Part shown: positions 26,732-34,579 of the stretch, piece by piece
How positions within the stretch are numbered: the first letter of the stretch is position 1
How the letters are laid out: every line of letters starts with the position of its first letter
Assembly (NCBI RefSeq): GCF_019303495.1
Contig: NZ_JAEVFI010000002.1
Location: 284,441 to 348,440 of the forward strand
From: Streptomyces sp. JJ66
GTDB lineage: Bacteria > Actinomycetota > Actinomycetes > Streptomycetales > Streptomycetaceae
Length of the DNA: 64,000 nucleotides
Reading direction: 5' to 3'
Position numbers and translations under genes: made by a program
Notes under the pieces: generated by a model
What the model saw: only the letters and a program-made list of their open reading frames with translations
The model's database searches: none
What the model was told of the DNA's origin: nothing

Positions 26732-28264
26732 ATGGTCAGAGCTTGGACAGTCCGCGGGGGCCAGTATGGCGAGCGCGAAGAGCTAGCGCTGGACGAAGGT
26801 GTGGTGATCGCCGGCTGGGAGGAGGTCGGGGATCTGAGCGGCTGCGCGTCGATCGCCGATGTGGGAGAGGTTCTGGCGCGGGCCTACCCGGAGGAGCCGG
26901 CCGGCCGGGTGGACAACTGGAAGCACCAGCTGTGGCGCTTCATCACGATGGAGACCGGAGATCTGGTCGTGATGCCCCGCAAGTTCCTGGGAGTCGTCGC
27001 CATCGGACGACTGACCGGCGGATATGAGTACCGGAGCGAGGCTGCCCCAGGCTTCCGGCACACGCGCAAGGTGGAGTGGGTGCGCAGCCAGGTCGAGCGG
27101 GCGGCGATCGTCGGCGACCTCCGCGACAGCATCGGCGCGTTCCTGACCGTGAGCGAGCTGAGCCGCCGTGACGCGGCACACCGTGTCGAGACGCTGGCCC
27201 AGACCGGCGTCGACCCGGGCTACAAGGGCGCCGTGGAACCGCCCGCGGACCCCGAGGCGCTCGAGCAGGATGTGCGCGACGAGGGGACCCGACAGCTGAC
27301 CGCCCGGGACCTGATCGGCCTGTGGGGGTGGCAGAGGCGCACCGGTGACGTCATCGACCTCGTCGACAGGGAGCTCGCGGCTCGCGGTCTGCAGGTGGCA
27401 CCGCACTTCACGGAGGTGCAGCTCGACGGCCTGATCACGGTCTCCGTGGAGGAGACCACGCTGACCGGAGAGACGGTGCAGGAGTCACCGGGGACAGAGC
27501 TTGGCCATACACCCACAAGGGTGGCGGGCGAGGACCTGAGTAGACACTGGCGTATCGGCAGCCTCCCCTTCGCTCGGGATGTGGTGACAGTCGGCTTCGA
27601 CGAGCCGCTGAGTCGCGCCATCACGCGCATGGTGCAAGGCGACTTCTCACAGCTTCCGGTGGTGAACCGGAACAACGTGCTGCGAGGGGTCGTCACCTGG
27701 GAGAGCATTGCCCGAGCCCAGCTGGGTCATCGCGGCACGACCATAGCCGCGGCCCTGAACCCCCACCCGCTCACCGCTCAGGAACAGGAAGAGCTGTTCG
27801 TCCGCATCGACGACATCCAGCGCCACGGATTCCTCATCGTCACCGACGGCGACAACCTCGTGCTCGGCATCCTCACCGCATCCGACTTGGCCGATCAGCT
27901 CAAACTACGGGTCGAGCCGTTCATCCTCCTCGGCGAGGCAGAACGGCGCCTGCGCCGCCTCACCGACCGGCTGCCCGTGGACGAGCTGCCCACCGGTTCG
28001 GGAGTGCGCAAGACGCGCGCCGCAGGCAAGTACCTCACTCTCGGCCAGTACCCGGAAATCCTCAAGGACGATACCTGCTGGGCGACGTTGGCATGGCCGT
28101 ACGAGCAGGACGACCTCGTGCGCCGGGTCACCGCCGTCAAGGAGTACCGGAACGAACTCGCTCACTGGGACATGGACGCTCCGGAGACGAAGACCGCGGC
28201 TCTGACGGAGACCAAGCAGCTGCTGAGCCTGTTGAAGCTGATCGACCACGATCCACGGCCATGA
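26732..28264 (+). CDS. PUA/EVE-like + CBS pair + HEPN (Swt1-like) protein, putative defence effector
   Basis: A 510-aa cytosolic three-part protein. Residues 1-130 resemble the PUA/EVE-like readers found at the N termini of modification-dependent restriction enzymes (VRAWTVRGG, GVVIAGWEEVGDLS, METGDLVVMPR, VAIGRLTGGYEYR). Residues about 276-388 are a CBS pair (SRAITRMVQGDFSQLPVVN and FLIVTDGDNLVLGILTASDL), a nucleotide-binding module. The C terminus (395-510) resembles a Swt1-type HEPN domain: GEAERRLRRL, then WPYEQDDLVRRV and the RNase-type motif R473-x4-H478 in RNELAHW. The ATG at 26732 has GGGGGGAACG just upstream. It is tail to tail with the kinase gene. Domain calls are by eye; the HEPN call is moderately sure, the reader call less so. 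Confidence 0.75.
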   Translation: MVRAWTVRGGQYGEREELALDEGVVIAGWEEVGDLSGCASIADVGEVLARAYPEEPAGRVDNWKHQLWRFITMETGDLVVMPRKFLGVVAIGRLTGGYEYRSEAAPGFRHTRKVEWVRSQVERAAIVGDLRDSIGAFLTVSELSRRDAAHRVETLAQTGVDPGYKGAVEPPADPEALEQDVRDEGTRQLTARDLIGLWGWQRRTGDVIDLVDRELAARGLQVAPHFTEVQLDGLITVSVEETTLTGETVQESPGTELGHTPTRVAGEDLSRHWRIGSLPFARDVVTVGFDEPLSRAITRMVQGDFSQLPVVNRNNVLRGVVTWESIARAQLGHRGTTIAAALNPHPLTAQEQEELFVRIDDIQRHGFLIVTDGDNLVLGILTASDLADQLKLRVEPFILLGEAERRLRRLTDRLPVDELPTGSGVRKTRAAGKYLTLGQYPEILKDDTCWATLAWPYEQDDLVRRVTAVKEYRNELAHWDMDAPETKTAALTETKQLLSLLKLIDHDPRP

Positions 28265-28298
28265 GGGGCTGACCACCCTGGGCCGGGTCGTCCGCCTG

Positions 28299-29879
28299 TC
28301 AGGCGCCCGGCTCAGGATCGTCGAAGCCGAGCTCGATCACGGCGAGCGCCTCGGCGATCTCGACCGCCAACTCGTCTTCCGGCCCACTGACCAGGACCAC
28401 GTCCTGATACAGCGGCTCCAGCACCTCTCTGGCCTCCGCCGTCCGCCCCTGCGCAAGCAGCAGCATGCCGATGTTGTGCCGGAGCTCCACCGCTTCTTCG
28501 CTGGCGTCGCTGTCAACAGCCCTTACAACGTCCAGCACTTCCGTCAGCTGTGCCAGCGCGTCGGTGACCATGCCGAGTTCGGCGCGGCACCGGGCGGCCT
28601 GGGCACGACAGGCACGGGCCTGTTCACTGGTCGGCCCGGCGATACGGGCGTACGCGTCGGCGAGGGTGTCGAACTCGGGTCGCGCGGCGCGGTAGTCACC
28701 ACCGAGCAGGCGCACCGCGGCTCGCTGCCTGCGCAGTGCCAGCACGGCCCTGTTCTCCGGGCCGAGCGCGCGGGCCGCAGGTTCGATGACCTCGCCGAGC
28801 ACATCGACTGCCTGCGCGAACCGTTCCTCCATGATGAGAAGGTCTGCCTGGTCACGGGCTGCCCTGAGGTCCGCGCGCAACTGGGCCGGCACGGGCTGCG
28901 GGAGGACGGGGGCCGGTCGGTCGGCGGCGGGCGCCTGTTCACGAGCCCGGGGTGCGTAGGGCTTACGGTAGAGAGCGGTCGGATCAGGTACACCGGATGG
29001 CCCCTGCTCACCGCCTACGGCTGTCTCATCGCCGGGCAGCGGCAAGAACGGGAGCAGCCTCTCATACACCTCTTGGGTGTCGGCGGGCCGTTCTTCGGGG
29101 GCCTTACCCAGCAGGCACAGGACCAGTTCCTCCAGAGCCTGGGGCACCTCAGGGCGCAGCTGCCTCAGGGGCAGGGGATCTTCGCTCACGTGCTGGTACA
29201 TCAGGCCGAACTCGTCGCCGGCGGTGAACAGCAGCCGCCCACTAAGCAGTTCGTGCAGGACGCAGCCGAGTGCGTAGAGGTCCGTCTGCGGAGTGATCGT
29301 GCCGCCACGTACTTGCTCGGGAGCCATGTACTGGTACGTGCCGATGGGCGTCCCCGTGGCGGTCAGCTTCGTGACGTCCGTACGGAGAATGGCGGCGATA
29401 CCGAAATCCAGGACCTTCACCGTGCCGTCGCGGGCGACGAGAATGTTGGACGGCTTCAGGTCACGGTGGATCACCGGGACTTGATGGGCGTGCGACAGCA
29501 CTGTCGCGACCTGTGCGGCCACGGCTGCCGCCCAGCCGATCGGCAGCGGACGCGCCGGATTGACGTACCGGCCCAGCGAGACGCCGTCGACGAGTTCCAT
29601 CACCAGGGACAGCCGTTCCAGCGAGGCGTCGAGCACCGCGTCGTACACCTGGGGCACGCCGGGATGCTGGATGCGCGCGGTGATCCTGGCCTCGCGCTTG
29701 AAGCGCTTGGCGAACTCCTCGGCCAGGTGCGGGGCCGCGACCAGCGATGCTTGCCGAAGCAGCTTCACGGCCACCGGTCGGTCGAGCACGGTGTCGTAGC
29801 CGCGCCAGACGTCGCCCATGCCGCCGTGGTCAAGCTCCTCGAGGAGTTCGTAGCGGTCGGAGATGGGCTCGGGGGGCAC
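28299..29879 (-). CDS. Ser/Thr protein kinase with TPR-like tail, in restriction island
   Basis: A 526-aa cytosolic kinase. The catalytic domain is complete: glycine loop HGGMGDVW, K39 in VAVKLL, HRDLKPSN (138-145), DFG (158-160) and the activation segment ending GTYQYMAPEQ. After a Pro-rich linker the last 160 residues are helical TPR-like repeats (RADLRAARDQADLLIMEERFAQAVDVLGEV). It has no transmembrane helix or PASTA repeats, unlike growth-control kinases. The start is placed at GTG 29879 (MPPEPISDRYELL), matching relatives; the frame is open to 30023. It follows hsdR on the same strand after about 185 bp and could be co-transcribed with the restriction genes. Confidence 0.88.
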   Translation of the reverse strand: MPPEPISDRYELLEELDHGGMGDVWRGYDTVLDRPVAVKLLRQASLVAAPHLAEEFAKRFKREARITARIQHPGVPQVYDAVLDASLERLSLVMELVDGVSLGRYVNPARPLPIGWAAAVAAQVATVLSHAHQVPVIHRDLKPSNILVARDGTVKVLDFGIAAILRTDVTKLTATGTPIGTYQYMAPEQVRGGTITPQTDLYALGCVLHELLSGRLLFTAGDEFGLMYQHVSEDPLPLRQLRPEVPQALEELVLCLLGKAPEERPADTQEVYERLLPFLPLPGDETAVGGEQGPSGVPDPTALYRKPYAPRAREQAPAADRPAPVLPQPVPAQLRADLRAARDQADLLIMEERFAQAVDVLGEVIEPAARALGPENRAVLALRRQRAAVRLLGGDYRAARPEFDTLADAYARIAGPTSEQARACRAQAARCRAELGMVTDALAQLTEVLDVVRAVDSDASEEAVELRHNIGMLLLAQGRTAEAREVLEPLYQDVVLVSGPEDELAVEIAEALAVIELGFDDPEPGA

Positions 29880-30064
29880 GGTGCTCTCACTTCCTGCGCT
29901 GGTGACCGTGTGTCGGCGTCCGTGGCGTGACGGTGCGTGTCCAGTGTGACGCCTGTGGTGATCACCCGTCCAGGCCAGGTCCAGCCAGGATCGGGGAGCG
30001 AGCGGTGCCGGGGGTTCCGACACCGCTCGCTCGCTTGCTCCCTCAGACGTGACAGGCGGGTACG

Positions 30065-33000
30065 TCAGAACCCGTCGTCAACCCCTTCTTCGCGACGGAT
30101 CATCCGCCAGGCGGCCTTGCGCGCACTGCGGTCGAGGCTCGACTTGAAGCCCTTGTCACCGCCGAAGTACTGGCGGCCGAGCCCGGCGATGGTGTCGATG
30201 TGGTCGGCCATCTTGTCCTCGAAGACGTCGTCGAAGACCAGGCCGAAGTTGTCCACGTCGTTGTTGGCCACGGCGGCGGCGCGCACCTTCGGATCGGCCT
30301 TGGCTTCCTCGAAGGGGCGCAGAACGTCCTGTTCGGTGAACTCGGTGCCGAACTTCTCGTTGAACTTCTCGATCAGCTCGGACAGCAGCGATTTCTCCAC
30401 CTCCTTGGCGCCTGTGGCTCCGTCGCCGAACCCCTTCAGGTCGGCCGCTCCCTCGGGGCTGAGCGAGACGTCGTACTCGCCGGTCTTCTCCACCCGCATG
30501 TGGCTGAGATCGACTTCGCCTATGTCCACTCCTCCGTCTGCACGCCGCGGCAGCCGGTTGAGCAAGTGACGGCCGTACAGGTGCAACCGCTCCAGTTCAG
30601 CGTCCTGGTACGGGACGATCTGGGCGAGGAATCCGTACTTGCGTACGTAGTCGTTGAGGTTCGCGCGGAAGTCTTCGGCCGTCTCGGCCTCCTCGTCGTC
30701 CTCGCTCTCCATCAGGGCGGTGAACCGCTCGACGGCCGGGGACAGGAGTCGGTACAGCTCGGCGTGCAGCTTCTCCCACTTGGCCTGGGAGCCGCCCGCC
30801 TTCTGCTTCGCCTCGAAGTACGCGGCGGCGAACTCGTCCATCTCCTGCTCGGCGAGAACCGGGGCGGACATCACGCGTCCCTGCGCGGTGTACAGGAGGT
30901 TCGGGTCGGAGGGGAGAGTGTTCGCCTCCTCGAAGTACGGGCGGAAGGCATCCCGGATGTCCTCGGCCTCGTTCACGAAGTCCAGGACGGCGAGGTCGGA
31001 CTGCGCCTTGCGCTCGGCGGTCCGGTTGAGCCGGGACAGCGTCTGCACGGCGGCGATACCGGTCAGCGTCTTGTTCACGTACATCGTCGTCAGGAGCGGC
31101 TGGTCGAACCCGGTCTGGTATTTCTCCGCCACGACGAGGATCTTGTACTCGGGCTTGCCCGAGCCACCCGCTCGGACCGCCTTGTCGTCGGCACGTGTGT
31201 ACGCGAACGCCTCGGGCAGCGCGCTCTCGGCGAGCCCGCCGTTCTCCTTGCTCTCGGTGGTCTCCTCACCGTCAACGGTGAGCGAACCCGAGAAGGCGAC
31301 CAGGACACCGAGGTCCGGGTACTTCGTGTCGTAGTCCCGGTCCTTGAGGTAGCTCTTGATAGCGCGCGTCATCTGCACAGCGGACTGCCGTGACGCGGTG
31401 ACCACCATCGACTTGCCGCGCCCGCCGAGCCGGCCGCGGGTGTGCGTGACGAAGTGCTCCACGATCACCTGGGCGTGCTGTGCGACGGTCGAGTCGTGGG
31501 TGAGCGCGTACCGTGCGAGCAGGCCGTTGGCCTTGGAGGGATCGACCTCCTTCTCGTCCGGGTTCTGGTTCACCAGTTTCCAGTACGTGTTGTACGTGAC
31601 GTAGTTGCGCAGCGGGTCGAGGATGAAGCCTTCCTCGATGGCCTGCCGCATCGAGTACGTGTGGAAAGGCCGGTACTTGGCCTCGCCGGCGATGTCGTCG
31701 AGCGTGCCGAAGAGTTCGAGGGTCTTGGCCTTGGGCGTGGCGGTGAACGCGAAGTAGGAGAGGTTCGCTGCCTTCGAGCGCTCGTTGGCCTTGCCCTTGA
31801 GCTGGCCGGTCAGCGACGACGGGGCTGTAGGGGTGGCGGGAGCCGTGGTGGCGCCGGGGTCCTCGGAGTCGGAGTCCAGGCCGAGGTCGCGCAGGGCGGA
31901 CTTGACGGCGGTGGCGGCATCACCGGACTGCGAGGAGTGCGCCTCGTCAACGACGATCGCGAACCGGCTGCCCGCGATCTCGGTCGGGTTGCGCCTGATG
32001 TAGTCGAGCAGCGCCGGGAACGAGTGCAGGGTTACGGTCACGATCTTCCCGGTGTCCCGGGACAGCGCACGGGCGAGCTGCTCCCCCTTGGCCCCGCCCT
32101 TCTCGTCGATCTTCACGACGAGTCCGGCGGTGCGCGAGAAGCTGCCGACGGTCTCGCGGAGCTGGGCGTCGAGGTTGCGGCGGTCGGTGATGACGATGAC
32201 CTTGTCGAAGACCGGCTCACCGGGGGTGACACGTGCGGTGGTGACGGCGTCCTGGTCCAGCGCGCGCGGGTCGGTGTCCGCGTGCAGGTCGGACAGGCGG
32301 TGGGCGAGCCAGCCGATGGTGTTGGACTTGCCGGAACCAGCGGATGCCATGATCAGGTAGTTCTGCCCGGAACCGTGATAAGCGGCATGCGCGGTCAGCT
32401 TCTTGACGACGTCCCACTGGTGGTAGCGGGGGAAGATCGTGGTCCGTCCGGTGCCCTTCCTCTGCTTGGGCTGGTGGACGAAACGTTCGAGGAGGTCGAG
32501 CCAGTTCTCCCGCTCCCAGACCTGTTCCCACAGGTAGGAGGTGGCGTACGCGCCGAACGCGGTGGGGGCGGGGTTGCCGGCGCCGCCTGGCTTGCCCGGC
32601 CCCTCGGAGCCGGTGTTGAAGGGAAGGAAGCGAGTGTTCTTCCCCCAGAGCTGAGTGGCGACGAAGACGAGGTCCGGATCGACAGCGAAGTTCGCGATGA
32701 CGCGCTTGGCGAAGATCAGCTCGGTCGGGTCGCGGTCGGTGCGGTACTGCTCCTTGGCGTGCTCGACGCCCTGACCGGTGAGCGGGTTCTTCAACTCGGC
32801 GGTGGCGAGCGGGATTCCGTTCAGGAACAGGGTCAGGTCGAGGCGGTGACCCCAGTCGGCCTGCTTGGTGGCATACGGGAGCTCGCGGACGACGGTGAGC
32901 CGGTTGGCCTGGTACGGGGCGAGGATGGCGGGATCGGTGACGAGGTTCGGCTTGAAGTAGGCGACACGGAGCTTCACTCCGCGGTCCTTCACACCTTCCC

Positions 33001-33265
33001 GGAGGACGTGGAGAACACCGTGCTCGGCGATGGCCTGGTCGAGACGGCGGGCGAAACCGCGCTGGGCTTCGGCCTGGCCGCCGTAGACGTTCGCGAGCTC
33101 GTACCACTCGTCGGGCTGGGTCGCGCCGATGAAGGTGAACAGCTCGTTGGTGTCGAGGCCGAGGTCGGGACGGTAGTCCTCCGGGCTGGCTTCACGCCAG
33201 CCGCGATCGAGGAGGGCGGCGACTACGGCGGAGCCGAACGCCTTCTCGTGGTGCACGTTGCTCAT
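30065..33265 (-). CDS. hsdR: type I restriction enzyme, R (motor/nuclease) subunit HsdR
   Basis: A 1066-aa translocase-nuclease. The N-terminal PD-(D/E)xK-type nuclease residues are D143, E157 and K159 (in LDLTLFLNG and TAELKNP). SF2 helicase motifs follow: Walker A SAGSGKS (308-314), TDRRNLDAQL, DEAH (440-443), FTATPK and the motif VI region QTLSRLNRT. The length and C-terminal helical domain fit family norms. With HsdM and HsdS it forms the ATP-dependent complex that cuts unmodified DNA far from its target. It starts 18 bp after hsdS; its ATG at 33265 is preceded by a weak purine stretch. Confidence 0.95.
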   Translation of the reverse strand: MSNVHHEKAFGSAVVAALLDRGWREASPEDYRPDLGLDTNELFTFIGATQPDEWYELANVYGGQAEAQRGFARRLDQAIAEHGVLHVLREGVKDRGVKLRVAYFKPNLVTDPAILAPYQANRLTVVRELPYATKQADWGHRLDLTLFLNGIPLATAELKNPLTGQGVEHAKEQYRTDRDPTELIFAKRVIANFAVDPDLVFVATQLWGKNTRFLPFNTGSEGPGKPGGAGNPAPTAFGAYATSYLWEQVWERENWLDLLERFVHQPKQRKGTGRTTIFPRYHQWDVVKKLTAHAAYHGSGQNYLIMASAGSGKSNTIGWLAHRLSDLHADTDPRALDQDAVTTARVTPGEPVFDKVIVITDRRNLDAQLRETVGSFSRTAGLVVKIDEKGGAKGEQLARALSRDTGKIVTVTLHSFPALLDYIRRNPTEIAGSRFAIVVDEAHSSQSGDAATAVKSALRDLGLDSDSEDPGATTAPATPTAPSSLTGQLKGKANERSKAANLSYFAFTATPKAKTLELFGTLDDIAGEAKYRPFHTYSMRQAIEEGFILDPLRNYVTYNTYWKLVNQNPDEKEVDPSKANGLLARYALTHDSTVAQHAQVIVEHFVTHTRGRLGGRGKSMVVTASRQSAVQMTRAIKSYLKDRDYDTKYPDLGVLVAFSGSLTVDGEETTESKENGGLAESALPEAFAYTRADDKAVRAGGSGKPEYKILVVAEKYQTGFDQPLLTTMYVNKTLTGIAAVQTLSRLNRTAERKAQSDLAVLDFVNEAEDIRDAFRPYFEEANTLPSDPNLLYTAQGRVMSAPVLAEQEMDEFAAAYFEAKQKAGGSQAKWEKLHAELYRLLSPAVERFTALMESEDDEEAETAEDFRANLNDYVRKYGFLAQIVPYQDAELERLHLYGRHLLNRLPRRADGGVDIGEVDLSHMRVEKTGEYDVSLSPEGAADLKGFGDGATGAKEVEKSLLSELIEKFNEKFGTEFTEQDVLRPFEEAKADPKVRAAAVANNDVDNFGLVFDDVFEDKMADHIDTIAGLGRQYFGGDKGFKSSLDRSARKAAWRMIRREEGVDDGF

Positions 33266-33283
33266 GGGTCGGAACTCCGTCCG

Positions 33284-34579
33284 TTATTCCGTTACGTTGC
33301 GGCCACTGGCGGTAGAGACGTCGAACTGGCCGGTTACAGCGGCGGTAATGAGGGATTGACGGCGCTCGGTAAGCAAGGCTAGTTGTCTATCGAGAGCATC
33401 CCTTGCCCGGCTGGTAGAATTTTTCAGGCTCTCGTATTCACTCACCACCTCTCGCTGCTTCGACATCGAGCAATCTGGGACGGGAAAGTCCAGGACTTTT
33501 GCGCTGCTCGTCGTCGCGATTCCGACTTGCGTCGACGTAAATCGAAAGTACCTCCTACCATGTGCGGTCGCCAAGAGTGCTGCCAGATACTCGGGAACGA
33601 TCCTCTGTCGATCCCCCCTGATCGCGAACACGTGATTCTGATGCACCATGCGGGGGATACGGCCGTGCCAGACAGCACCGCGACCAAGGTTGTCCGGATT
33701 ACCATTCGCCTCGGTCATGACTACGTCACCAGGCCGAAGCATGCACCGCATTGCCATGCTCTTCGGAATCCGGATCTGCTTAATCTCGGCGAGATCAACT
33801 CGCTCGCCTTGGACGTTAGCCACACGAAGGTACGGAAACTCGGCGTCATCCGAGCTCTGCTCGCGGGCGCCATGCACCGTCACCCCGGACTGCACCCGCG
33901 CGAGGTAACCCAATCTGACCGTGTGCAGCTCGGCGGGAAGCCACGGCCAAACGTGATGGCGCTGACCTACCCTACCGATTCCTGGCGTCAACAGCTCCGA
34001 GATAGCGGAAAAATATCTCTCTTCGAGTACAGAATCCTGTTTCCTTCGCAGCCTCGCTAGTGTGTCGATGCGGGCGGTCTGGGCGTCGAGGAAGTCGGCG
34101 ATTCGGCGCTGCTCCTCCGGCGGTGGAACTGGAAGCAGCACGCTTCCCAGAGTCGCAGAATCAAAGGCCGTCGAACGCTCGCGAATTCCCTTTGCAAGCG
34201 TGGCCACATACCCATTAATTGCCATTGTGCGCAGCACATAAGCTAGGTATCGCACATCCATGCCCATCTTCGCCTGGTAGGCGTGGACCACCGGCGAAGC
34301 TTTCCCGTCGGAATCAGATACACCAATGGCCCCGGCGAAACCATCCATGCCATGAACTACGAGATCCCCCCTCCGGATCCCTTGATATCCGATCTCCTGA
34401 ATGGCGTTCGTAAAGCCGCCCGTACGTCGATTTTCGCGCAATGTCACCTGCCCGTCACGGAAGGCGGTGACAATCCCATCGTCTGCACGCACATTTCGAC
34501 GCTGGCGACCCAAAAGCCACTTAGCACGTTCAGTAGTCCACTCGCCGGGGACGACACCCAAGCCGGGAATCCTGGTCAT
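33284..34579 (-). CDS. hsdS: type I restriction-modification specificity subunit HsdS
   Basis: A 431-aa target-recognition subunit. Two target recognition domains are each followed by a conserved helical spacer. The central one reads LPVPPPEEQRRIADFLDAQTA (about 165-185) and the C-terminal one FPVPDCSMSKQREVV...LLTERRQSLITAAVTGQF. The pair would read a bipartite DNA site. The start ATG at 34579 overlaps the hsdM stop (ATGA). The coding sequence is strikingly low in GC compared with its neighbours: one 60-base line (33421-33480) has 31 G+C, about 52 percent. That is typical of exchanged recognition domains. Confidence 0.93.
   Translation of the reverse strand: MTRIPGLGVVPGEWTTERAKWLLGRQRRNVRADDGIVTAFRDGQVTLRENRRTGGFTNAIQEIGYQGIRRGDLVVHGMDGFAGAIGVSDSDGKASPVVHAYQAKMGMDVRYLAYVLRTMAINGYVATLAKGIRERSTAFDSATLGSVLLPVPPPEEQRRIADFLDAQTARIDTLARLRRKQDSVLEERYFSAISELLTPGIGRVGQRHHVWPWLPAELHTVRLGYLARVQSGVTVHGAREQSSDDAEFPYLRVANVQGERVDLAEIKQIRIPKSMAMRCMLRPGDVVMTEANGNPDNLGRGAVWHGRIPRMVHQNHVFAIRGDRQRIVPEYLAALLATAHGRRYFRFTSTQVGIATTSSAKVLDFPVPDCSMSKQREVVSEYESLKNSTSRARDALDRQLALLTERRQSLITAAVTGQFDVSTASGRNVTE

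Noticed and set aside
26732..28264. Annotating the gene as a Mrr-type restriction endonuclease
   Set aside because: The N terminus resembles such proteins, but no PD-(D/E)xK nuclease domain is visible; the C terminus is HEPN-like.
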